DNA of 64,000 bases from Telmatactis stephensoni (taxonomy: Eukaryota; Cnidaria; Anthozoa; Actiniaria; Isophelliidae). Shown here in pieces: positions 32,816-44,616 of the stretch. The notes under the pieces were generated by a model. The model saw nothing but the letters and a program-made list of their open reading frames with translations, ran no database searches and was not told where the DNA came from. The position numbers and the translations under genes are program-made. How positions within the stretch are numbered: the first letter of the stretch is position 1; each line of letters begins with the position of its first letter. Where the stretch lies: NCBI GenBank assembly GCA_029948255.1, contig JALIZF010001231.1, forward strand, positions 124,001 to 188,000, written 5' to 3'.

Positions 32816-35800
32816 ATGAGCTCGAAGTTATGTCTTTGTAAACTATGTAAAGGTAAAACAATTCACTCACGAAAAAAAGTAAGCCAGCATATCAAGTTGT
32901 ACGGTCTTTATGATTCAAAAAAATCAAGTGAACAGCCGACATTCAAGAGATCCAGAACTTGTGATTCAGACTCCAACGAGAGTGACGATGATCGACACGA
33001 TGATCACGATCCCAGTTATGATGTCGCCCAAGAAGAACTGCTCGAGATCAATGATGATGAAGCCTTTGCCCTTGGCAGTGGACACACTTCTAAAACTGAT
33101 GATGATGAGGCCTTTGCCCTTGGCAGTGGACCTTCTAAAACTGACACAACACCAGATAATTTAACGACAGCTAAGGTACGAAGTTATCAAAATATAGTTT
33201 ATCGATGTTACAGAATATAAGAGTTACCCATTTTAAATCTCAAATTTTTGCTTCAAGATTGCCCTTATAGGGCATGTTACAATATGTTGTGGACCGGTAA
33301 TAACAAAACCGGAAGTTCATTCGCCTTCGAAGGCGCGATTTTAGCAGCGTGCATTTATTCCGACATGAAACAAAACCCGTGCTCATTGTTGAATTATAAA
33401 AATTATAATCAGCCACGAATACCACCAAAACAGCTGCAACCGATTCTCCGAAAAACTTTGTGCGAAAAAAGATCAGTTTGTTGAAAAGTGAATTTTGAAT
33501 AAAAATATTCATTGTAGCGATGTTTTGCTTTTGGTGCTTTGACAGTTGGTATATAACAAAACACTTATCTCTTGATAAATAATTCCAGATGACAGATACT
33601 GTTATAAACCTTTATAAAAGGATAAAATTTATAACTTCTTGCCCGGCTTCTTGTTTATATTTTTAGAACCTCCAAGAAGACATTGGAGATTATATTGACG
33701 GTTTAATGCCCATTCCCGTGGATAACAGTGAGCATGACAGTGATACAGATACGTCAGATTCTGGAACAGACGAACAGCACTGAATCGGAAAGTGAGGTAA
33801 AATCTCATATTTTGACATAGTCTCTAAACCCACAGTTTTACTCGAGCTCTAAAACCTGTCTTCAAAAATTGAAGTGCATATGTATTTTAACCTCAGTTTG
33901 GTTAATGTTTTGTTATTTCTCAGCAAGTATGAAAAATGAGGAAGTATGTAATTCCATTGCTTGTACTAAATGACAGATGATTCACCATTTTCCTTGAATT
34001 TGGCTTGCATTTTTACATTGGATCCCTGGTAATATTGTTAATAAAACACAATCATAAAAAATACATTGCAAGTGTACATTATTTCTAACTGCATGTTTCT
34101 ATTCTTTTTACAGGATCCCAATGAGAAAACCAATCTAATTGACAAAGAATCTTGTGATATCACTGCTTTTATTTTATCAGGAGAGCTGTTACAAGATGTT
34201 GGTAAAGCTATTGAAAGTAGTCCTCCCCTTCACAGCAGTCTACCATGTACATTGTTTGAGACCCTTGTTCATCTGTTTGACTGGTTTGCCTCTCACCCAT
34301 CACTTAGTAAAGAGGCATTTTCAAAACATTTGAAACTGTGGCACTCCTTGCTTCCTGAAGGCAATCTCCTTCCTACTTCTTACCAAGAAGCTTTCAAAAT
34401 AATCAGGCCTTTTCTTTCCCCAAACATTGTCTATGATGTCTGTCAAAATGACTGTGTTCTGTTTAGAGGGGAATACAAAGACAGTACCAGCTGTCCAAAG
34501 TGCAATGAGCCAAGATTTAAGTCATTTAACATTCCAAAAAGAACTTTCCATTACTTGCCTCTGGGCCCTAGACTTCTTAGAAGTTATGGTTCAGCTGACA
34601 TTTCCTATATTCTGCAAAGTCACCAAGGTGAAACTAATGCATCAAATGATGAAGGAATTATGAACGATATACAGGATTCTCCAAAATGGAAGGAAGCATT
34701 CAGTGCTGATGGAACTTTTCAAGGTGATCCACGTGGTTTTGCTCTGTCATTATGTCTGGATGGGCTCAATCCTTGGAGCAAAAACAAAGCAAATTATTCA
34801 ATGTGGCCTATCGTTTTGGCACAATTAAATCTTCCAAGGAGATTAAGGTACAATTTTGCAAATATGATACTTGTGGGAATAATTCCAAGTCAGGAACAAG
34901 GAAAGGAACCTAAATACCTTGATCCTTATCTTGAAGTGCTTGTGGATGAGATCATTAATTTATCTGGCACCAAGATTTATGATGCATATAGAAAGGCACC
35001 ATTCCAAGTCAAAGTAGAAATAATGATATACGTCCTCGACTATCAAGCTTTTGGAAAGGTTTTCAATCTAACAGGTACAGGCTCATACAAAGGCTGTGCA
35101 TGGTGTTTAGTATTAGGTCAGTATTGTCATCACTTGAGAAAAATGGTATATCCTGCCAATAGACGTTTCTTGTCTTCTGATCACAACCTGAGGAAAGACT
35201 GTCGTAACTTCCCGGATCATTCAAAGGAGCAAAGAGAAAGACCACCAAAACGAACACTCCAACAAGACACCGCATTCCACACAGCGTATGATAATTCCAA
35301 GAATAAATCTCAAGCTGCTAAAGCAGCAACTGGAACTGGCTGTCATGGGATGTATATGTTGGCTGAAAAGTGTCCTGGATTTGATCGACCTGAACAAACC
35401 ATGCCGGATGCAATGCATACAATTGCTGTGCAGGTAAAGCATCTTGTCAAGTGCATTGCTGGGAAGGCACCAGAAGACTGTTTGGCAGTCAGACTGCAGG
35501 AGAAATCTTTGGGAAGGTTCAAAGAATCATGGCCAACCACCAGTAGTTCATCCAAGGCTACTAAAAAGAGCAAGAGTGAGCAGAAGAGTAAGAAACAGGA
35601 AGTATTACCAGCTGCACCATTTGGGCTAACAAAAAAGCAAATTGAAAAGGCTGACCAAAGAGCAAAGCAAGTCATTACTCCAACTGGAGACAAATTCCGT
35701 CCTGGTCCTATTTTTTCAAGAGTCTCAAGACTAAACTCTCATGAATGGAAGGAGGTACAATATGCATCTTTGTAAATTTCAATTTAATGTTTGTCTTGAT

Positions 35801-37967
35801 CAGTTCTAGTAAATAAATGTTTTGCTGTACATTATATTAAAGAACAGAAACAGGTAATGTAATGTATATAAAATGATGTTGGATTATTTTTAACATAAAT
35901 GTACATTGTAAAACATGTGCATGTACACAAATGTACATATACTGACGTCAACTATTTAGTTACAACCTTTGCAGAATACTTAATGTTAAATGAAGTTCAT
36001 AAACATGAAAATCTGAAGGGTATTGCATGATTGTCCATCCCCTACAGGCATGTAATACATACACTTACTGATCTGCCTTTGAATTTTGATGTCATCTAGA
36101 TTGCAACTCGTGGTATACTCAAGTACTGTGTAAGGGACATGTTGGGGAATCAACAGCAAGAAAGTTTGATCCGCTTTGTGGATGCCATTGCAGCTTTGTG
36201 TGCTCCTTCACAGGATATAACAAAAATTCAGCAATTGAAAAAGCAAGTCAGTGAGGCTCTGTCTCTCCTGGAGAGAGATTTTCCATTGTCCCTACAGGTA
36301 AAACTAATAAAAAGTGTAGAGGGGCAATAATGTAGAGGGGGGAAAAGAAACAGAATAGACAAGAAAAATCGTAGAGCATGAGTGGGATTTCTTTTTTAGA
36401 AATGTTGTAACACCCAAAGTTAATGTAGAATACAAATTAACCTAGCTGGTTTAAATCCAATTTAACCTGATTTCAAAATTCACCTGTAACACATGCATGC
36501 ATATTAACACCAGTTTCAAAAAGTCATTCCTTTTGAGTTTACCTGCTTCATATGAAAGTCATGGTTGCAATGATGTTGCTATTCTCCCTGTCTGGTTGAC
36601 AGTAAACACTGTAAGAAATGCTTCAGCCCTTTGTGTGTTGTGTATTATAAACATGATATGATATTGATGTAGTTAATTCATATTTTAGGTCATAACAAAT
36701 CACATAATGCAACACCTGCCAGATGGCATTGAGAGTTTTGGGCCAGTGCACAGTACATGGATGTTTGCTTACGAATGTTTTAATTCATGGCTTTGCAGAA
36801 GGGCCCTTAACAGGAGAAATCCAGAGGCCACAATTCTGAGAACATATCAGGTGATATTTAGTTAAGATTTTTTTCTTCTTATCATTTTTGTGCATTTTGC
36901 TTGTTGTTACTCCTTTTATTGCTAATTGGTTGTAAAAAGACTACTTGTACCTGGCAATTAAGTATTGTAACTCTTTTTTAAAAGAAATGTCTAGGTCTAA
37001 AGTCAGCAATTTAATGTAAATTCAATAATGTTTATTTTTAATTGGCAGAGGTTTAGTATAGGATTGTGGCATGCAGGACAGGAACAGAAGCACTTCTGCT
37101 TATTTAATTAAGTGGAAGAACAAATAGAGATAAACTGGTTGAAATGATATACATGTTATTATTGTGATGACAAAAAGTGCTTGCTTCACTGTTTTTATCT
37201 CTTATTTTCAGCTTTTACATGTTTCTTTTTGTTAACAGATCTTTGAGTGGTGCAACTATGTAAAGATGTCCAAAAAGATGAAAAACAAACTTCCCTTTGA
37301 ACTTCTGTCTGATGATGACGAAGCTCAATTAGTTCATGACAATTCACAGAGACCACAGCATGGTTTACTTTCAAGTGGAGACCTTGGCCAAATGGAAAGT
37401 GTTTATGCAAATGTCATTCCAGAATTCCAGTCGCTTTTGACAGTGTATGGCATGGAAAGGGAAAGGGCTCGCAACCAGGGAAAGCTCAAGAAGTTTCCAG
37501 AGTTTAGTCAGTGGAGACCAAAAGGGAGCCAAAATTCTCCTGATGCTCAAATAAATGATGTCCTTATTGAAGGTCTGAATAATCCCAACATTGTGAAGTT
37601 TCAATGTCACATGCTTGAAACCAAGCAACACTCCCGCAACTACATCTACATCTCAAAGCAGCATCCCACCAAAAGACCCAGTTATTGCTACATTAAGTCT
37701 CCATCTTCGGAAGCAAGTAGCCCCTCGTCACAGTTAAGATTTGGTGTAATTAGTTGCCTTTACCAACACTCCTTTGCCGAAAAGACATTCATGTGGGCAG
37801 CTGTCAGCCTGTATAAGGAGCCAAAGTTTGATTCAAGAAGTGGTCTTTGGTACTCGGAGGATTCCATTGAAAAAACTGTTCCTGTTTTGCTGAGTTCCCT
37901 CTCACGCCCACTTACTGTTGCCAAGGATGACAATTTGAAAGTTTGGTTTTTAGATGTTCAATTTTGA
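32816..37967 (+). CDS. CACTA (Tnp2-type) transposase, six exons, ~1070 residues
   Basis: Exons 32816-33175 (120 codons), 33667-33796, 34114-35754 (547 codons), 36100-36297 (66), 36689-36850 (54) and 37239-37967, all with GT/AG borders and, except exon 2, whole-codon lengths. Residues ~1-30 have a Cys/His pattern (CLCKLCKGKTIHSRKKVSQH), then an acidic repeat region. The large exon holds CQNDCVLFRG...CPKCNEPR and the Tnp2 hallmark FALSLCLDGLNPWSKNKANY, then MWPIVLAQLNLPRRLRYN. GSYKGCAWC and later HTIAVQVKHLVKCIAG follow. Exon 5 has LPDGIESFGPVHSTWMFAYE, matching the region after Tnp2 in CACTA proteins (DUF4218-like). One defect: exon 2 is one base too long near 33778 (an extra C in GACGAACAGC), which breaks the frame; without it phases are continuous. 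This could be a real mutation or an assembly error. Confidence 0.85.
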
Positions 37968-38309
37968 ATACAACCAAATTTAGAACTTTTACATGTACTG
38001 TCTGTAGACTAAAAAGAAGAATGGAGGAAGTGGATACTTATACATAGTTTGGATTGGATATTTCTGCTTTGATTTAATTTGTTGCAAGAAGTGAAACTTA
38101 TTGCAGTTACTAAGAGACTGGTGATTAATGTTTCCATACATGAAATAGACTGGAAACGAATTGCACACTTTTTGCCCAGTTTCAAGAGAAAATTAATTGT
38201 ATGTGATTTGCAGGTTATTCATGGAATGGCGTTCCTTTTTCTATGATGTATGTAGTATGAGCATTATTAACTTTGAAGTGATAATGCTGGTACATGATTT
38301 TCTTTTGGG

Positions 38310-38784
38310 ACTTTCAAGGCCAACAATCTTTTTTTATTATTTCATGGGCCATAAAACTTTTTCATTGCTTTTTCATAGCCCATGAATGTCCCAGTTTTAA
38401 ACATTTTAGGCTTTCATGGCCCAACATAATCTTTTTTTATTATTTCATGGGCCATAACACTTTTTCATTGTTTTTTTCATGGCCCATGAATGTCCCAGTT
38501 TTAAACGTTTTAGGCTTTCATGGGCCATGAAAGTTTTCATGGTCCATGAATATGGCTAGAGTATTGCATTTCATGGAAATTTCATGGGCCATGAACTCAT
38601 ACTCTGGGAAATACAACATTATTTCATGGGTCATTAAATATATTTGTTGCAATTTCATGGACAATTCATGGGCTTGAAGAAAGGCCATGAAAATGAAATC
38701 TCCATATTCATGGCCATGAAATATGGGTTTATGGGATTTTCATGAAAATTTCATGGGATTTTTATAAAAAAACAATTCATAGTG
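38310..38784. repeat. Right CACTA end and subterminal CATG repeats
   Basis: Repeated TTTCATGGGCCATGAAA-type words, including a duplicated ~95-bp block at 38330-38525, end at CAATTCATAGTG. This mirrors the left subterminal array. Confidence 0.8.
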
Positions 38785-38934
38785 TCAGTATGAGCCCAAC
38801 TTAGATAATTTTTGAATCTCCCCACTCCCCTTCCCCTTGTGGTATACATAATTTTAAAATGTAGATCAAATAAGCAAGTACATAAAAGGTACAGTATAAA
38901 ATCAGTCTGCAATCTACACATTACCAAAGAGCCA

Positions 38935-39101
38935 GCCCACTTTGGTTCAATTTTCTCTATTTGAAGTTGAAAAACTTCTCCAATTTTCAGTGCTCTATTA
39001 GAGAAGACGACACCATGATCGTAAGTATCTCCCTCTCGGTAGGCCCTAGTGTGTGATTTTGAAAGCTTTATCAATCTTCCATGTTTACTATGGAAAGACA
39101 T
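38935..39101 (-). CDS. First exon of a Neuralized-like (NHR domain) gene
   Basis: From ATG at 39101 the exon reads MSFHSKHGRLIKLSKSHTRA, YDHGVVFSNRALKIGEVFQL and EKIEPKWAGSL, then a GTAATG donor at 38934. This is the N-terminal half of a Neuralized homology repeat (FH...G..I.L, HG.VFS.R.L..GE.F, KWAGS). NHR proteins are usually adaptors or E3-ligase-associated factors. The continuation is not in the next 140 bp, where the CACTA right end lies, and I did not find it left of 25643. The rest of the gene may be separated by the 13-kb insertion or be missing. Confidence 0.65.
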
Positions 39102-41082
39102 TGTCTATGGAGATGGAAAAGTTGGCGCCATTTTGAATTTTACAGCAATTGATACCAGTCCCACAATCTGATTGGTTGATTCTCGTTCTGTTGTAGCCTG
39201 CATGCAGCCGGAAATTTACTCGTAAATACGAACTTAACAAAGGAAAAGTCGGCAGGCTAGTTCTGTTTCCCCCTTTGATAAGGATTTTTCCCCGTCGGGG
39301 GAGGAAGGGTGGGGGAGGGGGGTACAGACAGACAGAAAGACAGACAGATCTTTTTTATTTGGTGTCTTATATATCCTGTATACATTGACGTAATCCAAAT
39401 AAAACAATATTTTTTTTACATATTACACATATAATAAAAATGAATGCTAATAATTCTATTCGAGGTTCTTTTAAAAGTAAAACAGTCATAGACGTACTTT
39501 GCTACTGCTACTTGTAGGTTTGATGGAGGATCCATTAGTAGCAGGAACAAATCATAATCATAATAAGATTGGTAGTAATTATTTTCAGGAAAGGTACTCT
39601 CTGTATCTTTTAGGGGTCAAAATCAGTGATCTGGAACTTTAAGGGAGTCTCGTTAGAATTTAGTGTTTTGTGGACTAAAAGAGACTTAGCTTGTACCTCT
39701 TAGGGTGTATTTCGGTAAAAATATATTTATTACTGGTACGATTTCAATTATCAATTGTGTCCCTTGAGCACACCAATACATGAGTTTTTCTTTTTTTGGT
39801 TCTTCAATAATCTTGTTTTTGAATTGGTAGATGTTAAGAGCAGAAATCAATTGCTGCCAAGCCCAAGAGGATAAGAAAGACCCGGTTACCTTTTAGGGGT
39901 CACATTCAACATTTCCGAAAGAGCATCACCAACTTCTTAGATATAGAAATGCAAATAGGGGTGGCTCACATATTTTTATGCACACTCTGTGAGAGATGTG
40001 TGCATGTGTCTAGAATGGGGGAGGGGCCATAAAAAATTGAGTAGTACCTTTTTCATTTGCACGAGCCCCCCTCTCTATAAATAATGACCGGTCCATTAGT
40101 CAATTGTTATAGGAATACCTTTATTGAGGAACTCTGACAGCACTAAGAAGTAATTTTGCATGTAAACTATAGTTTTTTTTACATTACTGGCATTAATTAA
40201 TTAAGTTGGAAGTTGCTCAGTGAGACCTTGAAGACCCTAAGGTGACTGGCTTCCATAGAAATTTTAGCCTACAGCTCACATTCGATTCTAGCGAATGGCC
40301 ACTAATTAATGCTGATTATCTTGAAAACGAGTGCGGGGACCCCACTTTTTCTTTTCGTTTTTGGGATCAGCATTAAATTTCGCTCCAGAAAATTGGGGTT
40401 TAAACCATGTTTCATTAATTTTTCCAATAGTAGCCAGTCACCTTAATTCCTTGTTTTCTTGTTACGTCAAGTAGTTGATTTTATAATCATCTTATATTTT
40501 AGATAAGATCAAAATTGTATTATTCGTTTAATCTGAAAAAGACAAGCATTGACCAAATGTGTCATTTTATTCTAAGTTGAAAAACAAAACAAAACAAAAC
40601 AAAACAAATCAACAACCACCGACTGAAAACCAAGGTATCACAATTTCGTGAACTGACAGCAAAATAAAATATGATGTTCTGCAATATCCAGGATCATGTT
40701 GGAATGGTTGGCTTGTATCAATCAAATAAGATTTTGGAGATTTTAATTTTGTTTTCTATTCCTGGAAACTCCTAGTGAACCACTACTACAAGGAAACATT
40801 ATGAAATGAATCTGAGTATTAAAATGCAACTCTAATAAAGGTCACCGAGCTTGTGCGCCCAGGAGACGAAGACCAAAGGGTATTTATCATATAGATATCG
40901 ATGAGATACCAGGTTTTCTCCAGTGTCGAAAACTTGATATCAATCACATGTGAAGATATCATATCTTTCACATGTGAAGATATCACTGTTGGCATAGTAA
41001 CCGCGTATTTTCAACCAATTAGATTTGAGCGACTTCAAGCTTCATTCGTGTGGGATTTACCGAAACGATTTCACTTGTTAAA
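39102..41082. other. No recognisable gene
   Basis: Contains a GACA-type microsatellite (39326-39349), an AAAAC array (40581-40607) and a tandem CACATGTGAAGATATCA pair at 40947-40987. The sequence just left of 39200 may be the NHR gene promoter. Confidence 0.55.
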
Positions 41083-41512
41083 ATGGATGAAGTTGATGTA
41101 AATTTTGACGTTTTGGGAGATCTTTTTACAGATGCAGATGAATTAGATGATGGAAGGTTTTTCAATGTTACTGATAACAACGTGGATAAGCTTATTGAAG
41201 GAGAGCAACACAAAAATACTAAGCGAAAGACGTACTATGACCTAAAACTTGTTACGAAATTCATGCAAGAAGTCAAGAAAGAGGATAGAAAAATAGAAGA
41301 TATCCCTCCAAGTGAGCTGAATGTTCTGTTGAGTCAATTTATCGTGACAGCTAGAACAAAAACAGGACAAGATTACGAGCCATCTTCACTTCGCGGCATC
41401 TTATCGAGTGTTGAACGCCACTTGAACCAGTCCAACTATAAATCCATCTTCAAGGACTATGAATTCCAAAAAAACTAGAGATGCTTTGAAAGCTAAACAA
41501 AGAGAACTGAAA
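41083..41512 (+). pseudogene. KIAA1958/Crypton-like N-terminal fragment
   Basis: ATG at 41083 opens MDEVDVNFDVLGDLFTDADE, then KRKTYYDLKLVTKFMQEVKK, IPPSELNVLLSQFIVTARTK and EPSSLRGILSSVERHL. This pattern begins the DUF3504/Crypton-derived tyrosine recombinase-like proteins (KIAA1958, ZMYM types). At the A7 run 41467-41473 the frame shifts; one base fewer restores TRDALKAKQREL, the expected continuation. The catalytic part is absent. After 41512 the sequence no longer fits the family. Confidence 0.6.
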
Positions 41513-41691
41513 AGCCTGTCTCTGAAAGCTATTTTTTGGGCTGTCCGCCATCTTGCATTCCTAAAGTTCCTGACTGGCGTTCACTTCAAAGACCTTGGAA
41601 GAGTTTGCACTCGCTCAAAGGTGATGAATGAAGGGTATTGTTTCTTACGCTCTTAACCAATTATTGAAATGTCTTTTTTTCCTGATTATAG

Positions 41692-42410
41692 ATGGATGTG
41701 GAAGCTTTATCGTTTGCCACGGACAACTTCATTGAAGAGTTGGGGCTGACGGCCAAGGGGGATATTTTTGCCCTAAAAGCATTTTGTCAGCGCCATACCA
41801 TTGCTAGTACTAGTACACATGTCATAGATGTTAAAAAAACTGACTTTGAAGAGAGAAAGAGAAAACTACTCGAGCAATTAGAAATTGGTAAACCAAAGAA
41901 AAAAGTCTAGAGTAACGAAAAATCTTCTAGCAGCTGCACTGCTACTAAGACTGGTGTTAAAACTCGAAAAATATCCCTGGGATGGTTAAATTACTCTGAA
42001 GCACAGAAAAGATTCATTCCAGTGAGGCAAATAAATGGTGAAGGGTCATAAAGATTGAGTGTCGCAAGTACTGCTAATAAGCAAGACCTTATTGAAGAAG
42101 GAAAAAAGTTGTTTTTTACTGATGGTATGCCACCCCAGGGCTATGCCACAGACTTTATTTTTGACCTTGCCAATTTTAAAGGTAACAGTATTGAAGAAGA
42201 GATAAGCGATGGAGAAAAGACTGACCCTGTTATGAAACAAGCATATATTGAGAAGAACAAACTACCTCAAGTTCGACTTTATCTGACAACATTCTCAATT
42301 GTTTCTCATGATGAAGAAGATCAAGAATCTGAACAATCCGAAGATGATGATGTTGAGTATGTAAGCACATACACCTATTTCAAAAAACGTTGTCATCGCT
42401 ATAGGCTATT
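41692..42410 (+). pseudogene. Fragment of an uncharacterised multicopy cnidarian gene
   Basis: Frames read MDVEALSFATDNFIEELGLT...GDIFALKAFCQRH, then KTRKISLGWLNYSEAQKRFI, then DLIEEGKKLFFTDGMPPQGY and DFIFDLANFKGNSIEEEI, ending in LPQVRLYLTT and an acidic stretch. Stops at 41908 and 42049 break it. I recall the GWLHFS...GG-TR..LIE.GK.LFFP.G arrangement from repeat-associated coral proteins of unknown function. Confidence 0.4.
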
Positions 42411-42436
42411 CCAAGACCGAGATGCATTATGGGTCT

Positions 42437-43681
42437 GTTGAATTGGATTCCTTCGTTGAGTCAACTATGCCAGCGCCACTGGGCAGAGATCTCCAATGGA
42501 GGGTAATTTGGCTTGTAAATGGTTTTAAATTTTCTTTAGCCGATATGGCATTTATCCTTGGTTTGTCTAAAAGAACCATACAGCGGTTTTTAAGGAAATA
42601 CAGAAACACAGGAGATTTAAATACTGAGACATTTGGTCGACCATGCGGGGCAATAACATTAGCTCCTCATGAAGAACTTATCATATTTGAAGCCATACTG
42701 GAAAAATCAGATATGACACTGGCAGAAATTCTCCAGGAAATACAGCAGCAAACAAACTTTTCCTTTGCTGTGTCTTCACTGCATTACTATTTAAAGCGTA
42801 ATGATGTTACACACAAAAAGGTACGACTGATTTTTAACTGTTAAAAGCGCTGTGTTAATCGCAGGTAATCGGCTACATAAACTAATGTTATTGTTCCACG
42901 TTCAAAGTTTTGTCCGAAAACATTGAAAACATGCAAGTGCACTGAATAGATAAAGCCAAGCCATGGGTATTTTGAAGTAGCTAGGTGTTTTAGAGCAGTT
43001 TTCATTGACAAATACCTAGTGTGTAATAGTTTAATAAAAACAAAAGAAAACAATAGGAATAAGGACTAACAGTGTATATTAGTCTAAGAACTATTTCACG
43101 GGTATTTCTGAAATCACTCTAGCCCATGAAATGAAATAAATTATTTCCCGTGCTTGAGTAGCAAACACATCGAAAAATAGGTCAAAAGAACACGTTGTAT
43201 GCCTACTAGTTGCTTCCCGATCGACTTCAAATTTGTAGTCCATTTTATGTTTTTTCTGTAACTTAATAGGTCCATGAAGACAGGCGTGCACAGTACTGGT
43301 GCAACATTAGCACTTTTGCACCGGAAATGCTTGTCTTTTTGGACGGAAGTGGATTTGTACGTTTTTGCATCAATAAACGGTACACAGAAAGCATTCGCTT
43401 TTTCGTTACTTATTGTTATTTCATGATTGCCAGGACAAAAGGATATGTAGAAATTATGGCAACAGTTTTTGCGGAACAAGAGCACGTGTTCAGAGACCAC
43501 ATTTGAATTGGGGATCACGGATATCAGCCATTCCAGTAATTTCTACAGATGGCATTCTGGACCTAGGAATCTACCGGGGAAATGTCAACTAGGCAACGTT
43601 CTTGACATTTGTGCGTAATACTCTGGCCCCCGTCATACTTCCCTTTAATGGCATCAATCCACGTTCCGTTGCTATCATGGG
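42437..43681 (+). pseudogene. Tc1/mariner-like transposase, two exons, second decayed
   Basis: Exon 1 (to about 42820, donor AAAAAG/GTACGA) has a paired-like helix-turn-helix region: GRDLQWRVIWLVNGFKFSLA, FILGLSKRTIQRFLRKYRNT, GRPCGAITLAPHEELIIFEA. After an acceptor at 43269 the frame reads EMLVFLDGSG (first catalytic Asp region). It then breaks, while ISAIPVISTDGILDLGIYRG and FNGINPRSVAIM appear in shifted frames. The motif carrying the second Asp is cut off at 43681, where a Penelope 3' end begins. Non-functional. Confidence 0.65.
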
Positions 43682-43683
43682 TG

Positions 43684-44596
43684 CGTTCAATTTTAAAGCT
43701 TAATTCTTCTGACGTTTATTTATTTTTCATTCCCTCATTTTTAAACATAAAACAACTCTTTTAATTTGGTACATGTTTCGATGTTACTAACATCATCTTC
43801 AGCCATATGAGATAATATTACAATGGGCGTGAATATATACTGATGCCTATACATTCAGTTACTAACGAACAAAATTTAAACTAACCAATAAGAAAACAAG
43901 TTATCTAAAGTAGAGTATAAACTAAAGATAACTGAAAAGATAAACTAACTAACATAACAAAGTTAAACTGACATGTTCAACTTGTTTGTTTAGCTCAGGT
44001 TTCAACCGTTCAATGAAATAGCCCTCTTTAATTTTTAACTGGAAATTACTAGAAGCAGAATCTAATATTTTAAAACACGATAGATCACATTTGTCCTTGC
44101 AGTCCTTTGAACTAGTAAGATGTTTAAAAACGTGATTTTTTATCGCGGAATAAATGCTCGTTTACGCATGTGGAAAAATGCCTATGGGTTTCCCCGATAT
44201 AACGAACTCCACAGCCCGCACAAGAAAATTGATACACAACGCGTGATTTGAGAGATTCCGGAATAAAATCCTTAGGACTAAGTAAATTGCTAAGTTTAAA
44301 TGGAGAAAATATAATCTTAATGTTGAAATCTTTACAATACTTATTAATGATAGCTTTGACTTTTTTCCTAGTGTAAGAAGAATAAAAACCAATATATGGT
44401 AACTTATAAAAGCGACAGTCAGAAATGTCTTGATTGTTATCTTTACCAGCTTTTATCTTATGTAAATAACTTTGGATTGACCGTTCAATTAGCCATGATG
44501 GAAAACAATTACGTTTAAGGATATTAGAAAGTTCTTTGAGATCTTTTTGAAAACCTTGTGTAGTATTATTAATTTTATGGGCTCTATCTATGAGTA
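43684..44596 (-). mobile_element. 5'-truncated Penelope-like element with GIY-YIG endonuclease
   Basis: The minus strand reads FQKDLKELSNILKRNCFPSW, YTRKKVKAIINKYCKDFNIK, FSPFKLSNLLSPKDFIPESL and SRVVYQFSCAGCGVRYIGET followed by HRHFSTCVNEH. This is the connector, the Cys motif and the VRYIGET...R core of the Penelope GIY-YIG domain. The reverse transcriptase is missing (truncated near an ATTA array at 44599-44616). A frameshift lies after FRDKKSR near 44135. Confidence 0.8.
43768..43806 (-). ncRNA. Hammerhead ribozyme-like motif in the Penelope 3' region
   Basis: The minus strand reads CTGAAGA, then a hairpin GATGTT-AGT-AACATC, then GAAAC. The CUGANGA and GAAA boxes around a stem II fit a hammerhead core. 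Penelope-like elements are known to carry such minimal hammerheads. Stems I and III are short and cleavage competence cannot be judged here. Confidence 0.5.
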
Positions 44597-44616
44597 TTAA
44601 TTAATTAATTAATTTC

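Larger units (their letters stand above)
25643..38784. mobile_element. CACTA (CMC/EnSpm) transposon, 13.1 kb, apparently complete
   Basis: The left end reads CACTACGAAATG and the right end CAATTCATAGTG, giving 10 of 12 matching TIR bases with the diagnostic CACTA. Both sides carry the 3-bp duplication TCA (25640-25642 and 38785-38787). Both ends hold hundreds of bases of CATGGGCCATGAAA-type subterminal repeats. Inside are a complete Tnp2-type transposase gene (plus strand) and a divergent multi-exon gene (minus strand). CACTA elements often carry a second gene beside the transposase. Near-intact exons and clean ends suggest fairly recent insertion. Confidence 0.85.

Noticed and set aside
34139..35693. 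Several alternative-frame open stretches over the CACTA transposase
   Set aside because: Shadows of the 547-codon transposase exon, which carries the family motifs.
40901..41101. Short open frame with repeated SITCEDI/SFTCEDI
   Set aside because: It comes from the tandem CACATGTGAAGATATCA duplication, upstream of and out of frame with the KIAA1958-like start.
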